From an uncultured Caldilineaceae bacterium (GTDB taxonomy: Bacteria > Chloroflexota > Anaerolineae > Caldilineales > Caldilineaceae), in the NCBI GenBank assembly GCA_951813625.1, contig CATOTS010000024.1:1-64000 (forward strand): a DNA stretch of 64,000 nucleotides, written 5' to 3'. Below, in pieces: positions 1 through 8,647 of this stretch. The position numbers and the translations under genes are program-made. Every line of letters begins with the position of its first letter. Position 1 is the first letter of the stretch. Under the pieces are notes generated by a model, which saw only the letters and a program-made list of their open reading frames with translations, ran no database searches and was not told the origin of the DNA.

Positions 1-1045
1 CAGTTGCAGTTCTTCGTGGAGATTCGTGCAGATTCGTGGATTTAGCCCTTGACGTTGCAGTTCGAGTTGCGGCAGTTCTTGCAGTTTGGACGGTCGGGCC
101 TGCGGCCCTCCCTTGTGCGGGGGGACTCCCCCCGCAACGCCCCCTTGACACCCCTTCCCCCGCCGCCGGGTGTGGCGTCCTTGCGACCCTGCGCAACCGG
201 CGGCCCAGCGCTCCGCCAACGTGCGTGCCCGTTTCCAGCTCGTCGCCAGCCGATCGCGCGTTCGACCGGAGGGTATCGCTCCCGGCAGTTCCTGGCAACT
301 GGTCACTGCAGTTGCAGTTCTTCGTGGAGATTCGTGCAAATTCGTGGATTAAACCCTTGAAGTTGCAGTTCGAGTCGCGGCAGTTCCTGCAGTTTGCAGG
401 GTCGGCCTGCGGCCCTCCCTTGTGCGGGGGGACTCCCCCGCAACGCCCCCCTGACACCACTCCACACGCCGCCGGATGTGGGTTCTTATGCAGCCCTGTG
501 CAACTGGCGGCCAGCGCCACGCCACCGTGCGTGCGCGCTTCCAGCGTGTCGCCAACGCCAGCGTGCCTATGCGGCCGTGTGTGCGCGAAACCAGCCGTTC
601 GCGCGTTCGACCGGAGAGCATCGCCCCCGGCAGTTTCTGGCAACTGGTCACTGCAGTTGCAGTTCTTCGTGCAAATTCGTGGATTAAGCCCTTGAAGTTG
701 CAGTTCGAGTCGCGGCAGTTCCTGCAGTTTGGACGGTCGGGCCTGCGGCCCTCCCTTGTGCGGGGGGACTCCCCCCGCAACGCCCCCCTGACACCCCTCC
801 ACCCGCCGCCAGGTTTGGCGTCCTTGCGACCCTGCGCATCCGGCGGCCCAGCGCTCCGCCTACGTGCGTGCCCGCTTCCAGTTCGTCGCCAGCGCCAGCC
901 TGGGCGATACGGCCGTGTGTGTGCGTCGCCAGCCGTTCGACCGGAGAGCATCGCCCCCCGGCAGTTCCTGGCAACTGGCCACTGCGGTTGCAGTTCTTCG
1001 TGGAGATTCGTGAAGATTCGTGGATTAGGCCGTTGCAGTTCCGCC
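1..1045. repeat. Tandem array of a GC-rich ~310-345 bp repeat (three units plus a partial fourth)
   Basis: The same sequence restarts near positions 1, 309, 654 and 985, giving unit lengths of about 308, 345 and 331 bp. Each complete unit holds a Gln/Phe-like CAGTTCTTCG start, then a hairpin core (88-140, 395-445, 731-780) with two inverted repeats: GGGCC-TGC-GGCCC and a G6/C6 stem around ACT. A diverged ~180-bp tail follows. Related copies lie at 3997-4344 and 48735-49025. Open frames across the array in several phases are by-products of low stop-codon density. I see no gene here. It may be a dispersed non-autonomous element, but its mobility is not shown. Confidence 0.85.
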
Positions 1046-1106
1046 GTTCGAGTGTCGTTGAGGCCGATCCGGACACTATGAGCGGGGTCGGTCTCACGCG
1101 CACCGT

Positions 1107-1665
1107 CTACCAGAAAATATCATAGCCCACGATCTCGCAGGTCAGGTCGTCCACGTCCACATACAGATCGCCCTTCGGATATTTGCCGGTCCCCCGCTTG
1201 TAGGCCTGGAACTTGATCAAAATCTGCTGCTGTCCGTTTTGGTCGTCGTCCAGCGCGAAAACCATGTCGGCAATGTTGAGCTCGGTGCCGCCGGTCAGTC
1301 GCGTCAGCAGGGCGGCCAACTCCCCCCTCAACTCCTCGCGCCGTTTCGTGCACAGAGGCCGCAGCGTAGGAGTCGGCCCGACCGATTCGGGACGCGCGGT
1401 CGCCCTGCCTTCAGCTGGAGAAGAGGACGGCCCCTCGGCCAGCGTCCCCAGGAGTATCGGAATCAGCAGCACCAACAACAGCGCGATCCCACCCCAAATC
1501 ATCCACGCCGGCCAGCGCCGCCGGGGGTGGTGGCGTCGGCCGGGGCGGCGGCAATGCCTGCCGCGCTGCCTCAGCCTGCGCGCAGTAGGGGCATTGCGGC
1601 AGCGCCGGATCGAACCAGTTCCCGCACTGACCGCACTTCTGAAATACCTTCCTTTCCTCAGCCAT
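1107..1665 (-). pseudogene. Frameshifted zinc-ribbon membrane protein
   Basis: The start at 1665 reads MAEERKVFQKCGQCGNWF, then CPYC. This CxxC...CxxC zinc ribbon is followed by a Pro-rich linker. That frame is lost near 1505-1530, and the sequence continues in another frame with one strong membrane segment (WGGIALLLVLLIPILLG) and an acidic C-terminal domain ending ...EIVGYDIFW at 1107. Together they form a plausible protein of about 185 residues: cytoplasmic zinc ribbon, linker, single TM, external domain of unknown function. One frameshift separates the halves. The 5' end is also tandemly duplicated (1600-1782). Either the gene is dead or the sequence contains an error. No specific function is assigned. 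Confidence 0.6.
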
Positions 1666-1782
1666 AGTGCCCTCTCGTTTCCCCGGCCAGCGCCGGATCG
1701 AACCAGTTCCCGCACTGACCGCACTTCGCACTTCTGAAGTACCTTCCTTTCCTCAGCCATAGTGCCCTCCCGTTTCCCCGGC
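1600..1782. repeat. 88-bp tandem duplication of the zinc-ribbon gene start
   Basis: The segment 1600-1687 is repeated at 1688-1782, and a third copy begins at 1783. The second copy carries an extra 7 bp (a repeated CGCACTT). Each copy includes the MAEERKV start codon region and the first Cys pair of the zinc-ribbon protein. Only the inner copy (start 1665) reads in frame through the whole ribbon. The 7-bp insertion throws the outer copy (start 1760) out of frame after about 11 codons. Confidence 0.85.
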
Positions 1783-2020
1783 CAGCGCCGTCAGCCGGGC
1801 GACGGTGGATCGTTGGAATGAAACGGGGGAGGGTGCTAAGCCCCTCCCCCGTCCGTGCTTTGCCCCTTGCCGGGCCAAGCCAAGCCGCGCCACGCCTCGC
1901 CTCGGCTCGCCGTTGCGCGCCCCCGCCTCACCGGGCCAAGCCTTGCCCTGGGGCACATGGATTGTCGCATATTCCAGCAGTCCAATGCAAGAGATTCTGA
2001 ATCGGGCTACTCTGTAGTCC

Positions 2021-2413
2021 ATGCACTCTAAACTGCTGGAATTCATCTACAACCTCGGCGTAACCTTCATCGAAGTCGGTAAACCCGACGACGGCGTCGC
2101 ACAACCCCTCTTCTCTGCCGGAACCGAAATCGACAAGTCCTGGACAGAACTCCACAAAGAGTTCGAAAACGCGCGCGAACTCTGGCGGCTCAACCCCATG
2201 GCGCGACGCGTCGTCGGCCTGATCACAGGCTACGTCGTCGGCCCGGGCATGTCCGCCTCCGTCGGCCTCTCCACCCTCAAAGCCATCGCCCAAACCCCCG
2301 TCGAACAGTACATGGCCGCCGGGCTTGTCTTTTCCGTCCTGCCCGTGGCATTCTACCTGGCCATGCAACGCTATGTCGTCTCCGGCCTCACCGCCGGCGC
2401 CGTCAAGGGGTAA
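2021..2413 (+). pseudogene. Chimeric remnant: phage-portal-like N-terminus joined to the C-terminus of a MalG-type permease
   Basis: A continuous 130-residue frame joins two unrelated pieces. Residues 1 to about 78 end in ARELWRLNPMARRVVGLITG, which resembles the start of phage/prophage portal proteins. Residues from about 79 (VGLSTLKAIAQTPVEQYM) to the end are the last part of a CUT1 MalG permease: final membrane helix, then QRYVVSGLTAGAVKG, nearly the ending of the intact MalG at 21567 (QRYIVSGLTAGAIKG). The junction is near 2250. Neither half is a complete protein, so this is read as a recombination scar between a prophage remnant and an ABC operon remnant. The portal assignment rests on motif memory and is less certain than the permease one. 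Confidence 0.55.
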
Positions 2414-2494
2414 CCGCCCTTGGGCGCGCCGAATAGGCCGGATGACCGGTCTCTACAAGTCTCTGCTTAAGCCAATCTCGAGGGAAAATCCCAG

Positions 2495-3219
2495 ATGGAT
2501 TACCGACACATCGCCCTGGAAGGCGGCGCCGAATTCGGCGGGCAGATGGCAATGCCCGACCGCCTCTGCATCGAGCTCGCCGGCGGCCCCGACGCGCCCA
2601 TCGTCATCATCCCGACCGCCGCCGCGCCCGACAACAACCACGAGCGCGCCGGCGAAAACGGCCGCCGCTGGTTCACAAGCCTCGGCGCCGCCAATGTGGA
2701 TACCGTCCCCCTGATCGACCGCGCTTCAGCCGCCGACCCCGCCATCACTGGCGCGCTGGCAGATGCCCGGCTTATCTATCTGCTGGGCGGCTTTCCCGGT
2801 TACCTTTGTGAAACGCTAAGCGATACGCCCGCGTGGGAAACGATCTGACCGCCCATGCACAGGGCGCCGTCCTCGCAGGAAGCAGCGCCGGCGCAATGGT
2901 ACTCTGCGAACATCTCTACAACCCGCGCGCACAGCGAATTGCGCCCGGACTGGGGTTGATCGCCAACGCCTGCGTCCTGCCCCATCACAACAACTTCGGT
3001 CGAAGCTGGGCCGAGTCGCTGCGCGCCATGCTCCCCGCCGCCACCCTCATCGGTGTCGACGAAGAAACAGGCGCGATCAGCCGCCAAAACCTCTGCGATT
3101 GGACCGTCCATGGCGGCGGCAACGTCACCCTCTACCGCCCCGACCAGCCCGTCAACCAACCCGAGACCTACCGCCCCGGCGACGACTTCACACTCCCCGA
3201 ATCGCCCTGGGAACTATGA
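2495..3219 (+). pseudogene. Frameshifted S51-family peptidase (dipeptidase E / cyanophycinase-like)
   Basis: Two adjacent frames make one protein of about 240 residues. The first (2495-2848) contains IVIIPTAAAP and LIYLLGGFPGYLCETL. The second continues from about 2840 with AVLAGSSAGAMVLC (nucleophile Ser in GSSAGA) and LPHHNNFGRSW, then ends at 3219. These are the conserved blocks of S51 serine peptidases, which cleave Asp-X or beta-aspartyl bonds. A single-base loss near 2837-2845 (...AWETI then stop) separates the halves. The catalytic Ser and the His region are kept, so the lesion is recent or a sequencing error. Next downstream, in convergent orientation, is another frameshifted gene. 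Confidence 0.7.
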
Positions 3220-3222
3220 TTC

Positions 3223-3787
3223 CTATAGCCGCACAATCCGAAAATCCTCAAAACGGATCCAGTGCTCCGCGTCCGGCGGACCGTTGTAGCACTGAAGGCT
3301 CACCTCCTCTTGCTCACCCGGCGGCAGATCGCCCGCCCCGGCGATCTCATACCCGTTCGCGCCCGGCGCCCGAAACTGAGCCTCCCACGAGTCCTCGTCC
3401 ACCACCAGCCGCAGCCGCACCCCCTCCGTCGGCACCGGATTTCCCCCGGGAATGACGCACAGCACGCCGTCCACCAGCTCCTTCACCTCCTTGAACACCG
3501 GCTCGCCCTCCTGGTACCCACGTGATACCCGCCTGCTCGTACTGCTGCTTCGGCGCCTTGTAGTTGAATATCGTCACCTCGATCGCATAGGGCCCTTCGT
3601 TCCTATCAGGCGCCGGCCGCACCAGCGCGTTCTTGACCGTATCCGCCAGCCCCGGCTCTACCATGATCTCCAGGGCGCCCTCCCGCAATCGCCACTTCTC
3701 CGGGTCCTCCCGAATCCAACGCCATCCACCGTCCAGCCCGCCCTCAAACTGCTCCCCGAATACCACATTCCGCTCCGATGCACCCAT
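3223..3787 (-). pseudogene. Frameshifted concanavalin-like (DUF1349-type) beta-sandwich protein
   Basis: The start at 3787 reads MGASERNVVFGEQFEGGLDG, followed by WRLREGALEIMVEPG and VKNALVRPAP. The frame breaks near 3515 just after QYEQAGITW and resumes as VFKEVKELVDGVLCVIPGG to EHWIRFEDFRIVRL at 3223. Put together, about 187 residues match the one-domain jelly-roll family often fused to GH43 enzymes or annotated DUF1349 (carbohydrate-binding beta-sandwich). No signal peptide is visible. It ends 4 bp from the end of the S51 pseudogene, in convergent orientation. Family assignment is by motif only. Confidence 0.55.
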
Positions 3788-3996
3788 TTCTGCCGCTCCA
3801 TTCCTGGCTGAAAGTCCGATCCCAATCGATCTCCCATTCTATCACCCTCTCCCCACGCACCACCACCGCAAATTTCTTAAGAGTGCGGCCCAAAATTGGC
3901 GTACAAATTCCTATACCACAGGTAGCAATCGAGTCATGGCCGTTCCAAGGTCCATTCCCTGCCAGAGTGGAGGAATACCCTTCCCTGGTTCCTTTT

Positions 3997-4344
3997 GGAC
4001 GGTCGGGCCTGCGGCCCTCCCTTGTGCGGGGGGACTCCCCCCGCAACGCCCCCCTGACACCCCTCCACACGCCGCCGGATGTGGGTTCTAATGCAGCCCT
4101 TTGCAACCAGCAGCCCGTCGCCCCGCCACCGTGGCCGCGCGTTTCCAGCTCGTCGCCAACGCCAGCGTGCCTATACGGCCGCGTCTGCGCGCCGCCAGCC
4201 ATTCTCGCGCTCGACCGTCAAGCCCCACCCCCTGCAGTTTCCAGCCCCCTAACCCCTGCCCCCTGCCCCCTGCCCCCTGCAGTTCGACGTTCGGCCCTTC
4301 GGCCCTCCCTTGTGCGGGGGACTCCCCCCGCAACGCCCCCCTCC
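3997..4344. repeat. Dispersed GC-rich hairpin repeat, one long and one short copy
   Basis: The core GGACGGTCGGGCCTGCGGCC begins at 3997 and carries the G6-ACT-C6 hairpin near 4026-4047, followed by the diverged tail to about 4236. A second, shorter core (4281-4344) has the same G/C-run hairpin. Both match the units of the array at 1-1045. Upstream, 3788-3996 holds no gene I can recognise. Confidence 0.8.
4253..4280. repeat. Heptanucleotide microsatellite (CCCCTGC)4
   Basis: Four perfect head-to-tail copies of CCCCTGC lie between the two hairpin-repeat cores. The tract is slippage-prone. Confidence 0.9.
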
Positions 4345-4482
4345 AAAACCATCGCTCACCGACAGCACGCCCTATTCCCTGCAGTGTGGCTCAACCAACG
4401 TGGCGTTCGCCAACCGAATACGCCATCAGATAGCCTGCATAGCGGCAGCGATGAACGGCTAGCCGTAGTCAACACTCCCAAC

Positions 4483-4721
4483 GACAGGTCAAAGAAAGTA
4501 GCCTTCTACAGGTACCCGCATCCACCCCCCCACCTCCCGCCCCCCCAATTCCCGGCCCGCAGACCCCCTCCCGATCCCGTGCAGCAAATCAAGTCCATCA
4601 CAAAAATCAGACGAATCACATCTCAGACAAGTTTCAACGAGCCCAAGACAATTTAACCATCGCTCGAATGATCTCCCCACCAAACGAGTCCCACCCCAAT
4701 AATGGGCTGCACCCCCCACCC
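4483..4721. repeat. Single-unit copy of the 134-bp repeat locus
   Basis: It starts with GACAGGTCAAAGAAAGTAG (4483-4501), has one repeat unit (about 4502-4633) and ends with a unique-looking flank (TCAACGAGCCCAAGACAATT... to ...GCACCCCCCACCC). The same start and end flank the seven-unit array at 8648-9690. The ISAs1 element begins directly after it, so the sequence that follows the flank in the other copy (a promoter and a PhyH gene) is absent here. Confidence 0.8.
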
Positions 4722-5975
4722 CAGGGCGATTGCATCTAAATTGGATTGAAATGATGCTATATGCCGATAGATGAAGAAGCCGATTGGATAGCGAGTTCAC
4801 CACCCGGAAGAGGGAGGGAACTCATGACGGACCTTAAGGCATCTTCACTGGTTGAGCATGTTGGGGAATTGAAAGACCCCCGTATCGAACGGACGAGGCT
4901 ACATCAGTTGAGCGACATTTTGGTGATAACGGTATGTGCGGTCATTTGTGGGGCGGACAACTGGGTTGAAGTAGAAGAATTTGGGCGTTCCAGGGAAGAG
5001 TGGCTGGAGCAGATGTTGGGATTGCCGCATGGGATACCATCGCATGATACCTTTGGTCGTGTCTTTGCGCTGCTGGATGCGGCCGCGGTTCAGGCCTGTT
5101 CTGTGAGTTGGGTGCAGGATCTTCATCAGTTAACAAAGGGACAACTACTGGCGATAGATGGGAAAACGGTACGTCATTCGCATGATCAAGCGCAACAGAA
5201 GAGGCCTTTGCATTGAGTCTGCGTCTGGGCTGCGGCCAATCGTTTGGTGCTGGCGCAGACATAGGTGGAGGCAGAAGGGAATGAGATTAGCGCCATTCCC
5301 GCATTGTTGCAGATGCTGGATTTGTCCGGCTAAATCGTTACAATCGACGCCATAGCATGTCAGAAATCGATTGTGCAGTTGATGACCGCGGGGTGCGCTG
5401 ACTATGTACTGGCGCTGAAAAGGAACCAGGCCCAATTGCATGATGATTTCAAGGAGATGTTCAGCAGTGAACGGGAACGCGAATTCGTGCATCTGCCCCA
5501 CGACTACAACCAGACCGTCGAGAAGGACCACGGTCGCATCGAACTTCGTCGCTGCTGGGCCACGGCAGTCCCCGAATTCCTCGACTACATGAACCCAAAT
5601 GAGGAATGGACCCAACTCCAGAGTCTGGTCATGGTCGAGTGCGAACGACGTTTCCCTGACCATTCCTCCTGAGAGACGAGATACTTCATCTCCAGCCTGC
5701 CCCCCGATGCCAAACAACTCTTGGCTGCCACGCGTGGACACTGGGGCATCGAAAATTCGGTTCACTGGGTCTTGGATGTCGCCTTTCGCGAAGACGAAAG
5801 CCGCATACGAGAAGGTCAGGCACAACATAACTTGGCTATCCTACGCCGTATGGCCCTTGGTCTCCTGCGCCATGAGAAAACCGCTAAAGTCGGCATCGCA
5901 GCTAAACGAAAACGCGCCGGCTGGAATCAGGTGTATCTGCTCAAGGTGCTTCAACCTTAAGATTCGACTGCCTTG
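4722..5975 (+). mobile_element. Degenerate ISAs1-family insertion sequence
   Basis: The proposed left end is CAGGGCGATTGCATCTAAAT at 4722. The right end at 5956-5975 reads, in reverse complement, CAAGGCAGTCGAATCTTAAG. The two agree at 13 of 20 positions, as expected for a decayed inverted repeat. The 1.25-kb length fits ISAs1 elements, and the whole interior is the broken transposase gene. No target-site duplication could be recognised. The left end abuts the single-unit repeat locus, and the right end lies about 20 bp before the promoter of the NTPase gene. Confidence 0.7.
4824..5960 (+). pseudogene. ISAs1-family transposase, multiply disrupted
   Basis: The frame starts MTDLKASSLVEHVGELKDPR, typical of the DDE_Tnp_1-associated N-terminus, and reaches LLAIDGKTVRHSHD (first catalytic Asp) before a frameshift near 5215. 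The middle reads on in another phase with in-frame stops (TAG near 5267, TAA near 5336) and the second Asp in TIDAIACQK. It continues through CADYVLALKRNQ to a further frameshift near 5665. The end carries [16 protein letters not shown] and [10 protein letters not shown], with the catalytic Glu region, and stops at 5960. At least two frameshifts plus two nonsense codons make it inactive. An alternative upstream ATG at 4761 is unlikely because the family normally begins at the MTDL-like position. Confidence 0.9.
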
Positions 5976-5993
5976 GGGGGAGGTAAATTCCGC

Positions 5994-6022
5994 TTGACAC
6001 GCCGCCAAAACCGCGCTATCCT
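5994..6022 (+). promoter_or_regulatory. Sigma-70-type promoter for the NTPase gene
   Basis: TTGACA at 5994-5999, a 17-bp spacer, then TATCCT at 6017-6022. It lies just outside the right end of the IS remnant and about 150 bp before the start codon at 6171. The intervening leader has no recognised gene. An RBS (AGGAG, 6160-6164) precedes the ATG by 6 bp. Confidence 0.6.
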
Positions 6023-6170
6023 GCGGCACCAGCCTTTCAAACCCAAGTCGGGCCGTGAGCGACCTGTCAGATGCCAGCAATGTGAACATATTTTGCCGGA
6101 GCGGGGGCAAGTCGAGAAGTTGCACTAAAGTCCGAAGGAAGTTCGAGCTTCGCAAAGAAAGGAGATAAGG

Positions 6171-8600
6171 ATGGGTGAGTTTGCTACGATTGACAGATAT
6201 TGCGCAATCGAAAACACGAATTGTCGAAAGAGCATAAAATTCAACGGCCCTTGGACATACTTCTTCGCATATGCTTCAAGTAAGAAGATGGAAAGTTGGA
6301 CAAAGGAACTCGTTTCAGATTTGGCTAAGCGGGGCATTCGCGGTAAGCGATGGGAGGACATAAGCAAACCAGACTTGATTTTTTCAACTGTATGCGAACA
6401 GATTCACGCAAACGATTTTCTCCTAGCCGAAGTCACTCAGCTCAACCTAAATGTTCTCTTGGAGATAGGATACGCACTCGCGGTCGGAAGACATCCGCTT
6501 TTGATTCAAGACAAGAACCGGGAGTCATGGAAGAGAGATATTCTAACCACGATGGAGAGTTGCTTCTATGCCACTCGACAGGATGTTCTTGAACACATTG
6601 CCAGATGGCAAACGGTTCGATCTCTTGACACTATTGGCCCGAACAAGCGATTGCAATTTCTGGAAAACATGGGCATCTTCGACGATCAAGAGGTCAGGGA
6701 GACCGCATATCATCTTAAACCAAAAGTGTCTACTGATTGGATTGGCAGTGTTGACAAGTCTTTCTTCAAGAGTCCTTTCAAACTCACATCAATGGATCCT
6801 AGTGATTCTGTGTCCGACGAATTCTATCCTCAAGCCCGCCAGATACAACGCGCGTCGCTGATCGTGGCTAGTCTTGTTAGTACTGAACACAGGGATTTTG
6901 TCAAAAGTAATGCCAACGTCGCTTTGCTTGTTGGGTTTTCTATCGGTCTTGGGAAAAAGGTGTTAGTGCTGCAAGAAGAGCCACGCGTGCAAATTTTGGA
7001 CTTAGATAGTGTCTCCCGTCCATTCGAAACAGAGCATCAAGTTCAACAAATCGTCGATGCTTGGATTAACAATCAAACTAGAATATCTGAAAGGCAAAGT
7101 GTAGAGTCGGAACGACAGGCCTCGTCGAGGCAGCAAGCCGACGAACTTCGCAAATTGTATCTAGGTCATCCAGATGCCCTACAAGACACTGAACTTCACA
7201 AATACTTTGTGCCAACCAAAGAGTTTTATGATGCTGTTGAAGGAAGGCGCACCATATTTGTAGGACGAAGAGGGTCTGGCAAGAGTGCCAATTTTCGAGA
7301 AGTCATAGCAGAAATATCTAAGAAAAACAATATCGTTCCAGTTGAAGTCCTACCCGACGATTATCAATTGGAGCAGATTACAGGTTTGCTCAAAAAGACT
7401 ACGCACTTGCCAGACTCTAGGCTTGTGTTTCAGAGCATCTGGAATTATGTTTTGACCACTGAAATACTCAAAGCGATTGGTGAAAACACAACATTACTCT
7501 ACCAATCCTTCGGCGATACCTCTCGAAACAACCTTAATGACATCTACGAGGGCAGACGTAGTGTGTTTGATGAGGAGTTTGGTAGTCGCACCGCTTCCAC
7601 CTTGAAAAAAGTGTTGTCCTTAAACAGCGGAATGCCATACGACGAAGACAGCCGTAACACTGAGGAGGCGTTCAAGTCTTTACGAGATTACGACCTGAAT
7701 CGACAACTCAAACAGTTTGCCGAAGATGCAGGGGTTACATTTTTCATTGTTGCTGATGATTTGGATAAACATTGGAACGTGAACACGAGACAATCTATTG
7801 ATCTGTTAGTAGGTTTGGTCGCAGAAGTGGCAAGAATGCAAAAGTTCTTTGGTAAACACATCAGAATTGCATTATTCCTAAGAGAGGACATTTTTAGCAC
7901 CTTGGCCAGACATGATGATGATTTGCAGAAACGTGATTTTCTAAGGATGGGATGGACAAAAGATAACCTGCACCACTTGGTTGCGGTACGACTAGACAGA
8001 AGAGATTCGGGACAAACAGACGAAATTGTATGGTCAGCTATATTTCCTGAGTTAGTCAATGGCTGTAAGGCTTCAGAATACATTTTAACCAGATCGCTTC
8101 CACGCCCACGAGATGTCTTGAAGTTTTGCCAATATGCAATAGACCACGCACAGATAAATGGGCATACATACGTAAAGCAAGAAGACATCGTAGAGGGAGA
8201 AAAAGAATACTCTGACACGCTATTCTCCAACATTTCAAATGAGTTCAAAGTACAATATCCGGACTTAGAACTTGCCATGATTGAATTTGCAGGCGTAAAC
8301 GAAAGGATTGCCTGGGAGGAATTCGAAGGAATCGCGGAGAAAACAATTCGTACAAACATGAGTGTAATGCGTAGATGGATAGGTGGAAGAGTTGTAACGC
8401 CCTACTTCTTGACCGAAGCATTGTTCAATGTTGGATTAATTGGGCTCTCTCGTAATTGGGAGAGCAATACTCACTTTTGCAACGGACGACCATTTTCAGA
8501 AATATGGGGACTAACGTCATCACAGCCGATTGTTCACATCCATCCTGCATTTCACCAGTGTTTAGAAATCACTCCAACCCCCTCTTTGCCGCCCAATTGA
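6171..8600 (+). CDS. Large P-loop NTPase with two N-terminal TIR/deoxyribosyltransferase-like domains; candidate defence protein
   Basis: 809 residues. Residues about 28-115 form a Rossmann-like domain with the pattern ANDFLLAEVTQLNLNVLLEIGYA, as in TIR-like and nucleoside 2-deoxyribosyltransferase-like domains; Glu98 is the candidate catalytic residue. Residues about 190-275 look like a second, diverged copy (ASLIVASLVS...NVALLVGFSIGLGKK) with Leu253 where Glu98 would be. After a charged linker (302-325) comes an ATPase: Walker A GRRGSGKS (365-372), Walker B FFIVADDLD (524-532), an Arg-containing strand IRIALFLRED (564-573) and SLPRPRDVLKFC, seen in STAND/KAP-like and Sll1717-type P-loop ATPases. 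No TM or signal, so cytoplasmic. It is visibly AT-richer than its surroundings and uses AGA/ATA codons freely, suggesting transfer. It stands alone with its own promoter. A defence role (nucleotide or NAD hydrolysis triggered by the NTPase) is inference. Confidence 0.75.
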   Translation: MGEFATIDRYCAIENTNCRKSIKFNGPWTYFFAYASSKKMESWTKELVSDLAKRGIRGKRWEDISKPDLIFSTVCEQIHANDFLLAEVTQLNLNVLLEIGYALAVGRHPLLIQDKNRESWKRDILTTMESCFYATRQDVLEHIARWQTVRSLDTIGPNKRLQFLENMGIFDDQEVRETAYHLKPKVSTDWIGSVDKSFFKSPFKLTSMDPSDSVSDEFYPQARQIQRASLIVASLVSTEHRDFVKSNANVALLVGFSIGLGKKVLVLQEEPRVQILDLDSVSRPFETEHQVQQIVDAWINNQTRISERQSVESERQASSRQQADELRKLYLGHPDALQDTELHKYFVPTKEFYDAVEGRRTIFVGRRGSGKSANFREVIAEISKKNNIVPVEVLPDDYQLEQITGLLKKTTHLPDSRLVFQSIWNYVLTTEILKAIGENTTLLYQSFGDTSRNNLNDIYEGRRSVFDEEFGSRTASTLKKVLSLNSGMPYDEDSRNTEEAFKSLRDYDLNRQLKQFAEDAGVTFFIVADDLDKHWNVNTRQSIDLLVGLVAEVARMQKFFGKHIRIALFLREDIFSTLARHDDDLQKRDFLRMGWTKDNLHHLVAVRLDRRDSGQTDEIVWSAIFPELVNGCKASEYILTRSLPRPRDVLKFCQYAIDHAQINGHTYVKQEDIVEGEKEYSDTLFSNISNEFKVQYPDLELAMIEFAGVNERIAWEEFEGIAEKTIRTNMSVMRRWIGGRVVTPYFLTEALFNVGLIGLSRNWESNTHFCNGRPFSEIWGLTSSQPIVHIHPAFHQCLEITPTPSLPPN

Positions 8601-8647
8601 TGTAACAGTCGACAATACACTTCACAGAATTGTTCTTGCCCTATTAT

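Noticed and set aside
36..951. Long open frames of 100-220 codons on both strands over the GC-rich repeats
   Set aside because: They shift phase between repeat units, contain no family motifs and exist because the repeat has few stop triplets.
2021..2260. Active prophage at the left end
   Set aside because: Only a portal-like fragment is present; no terminase, capsid, tail or integrase genes in the window.
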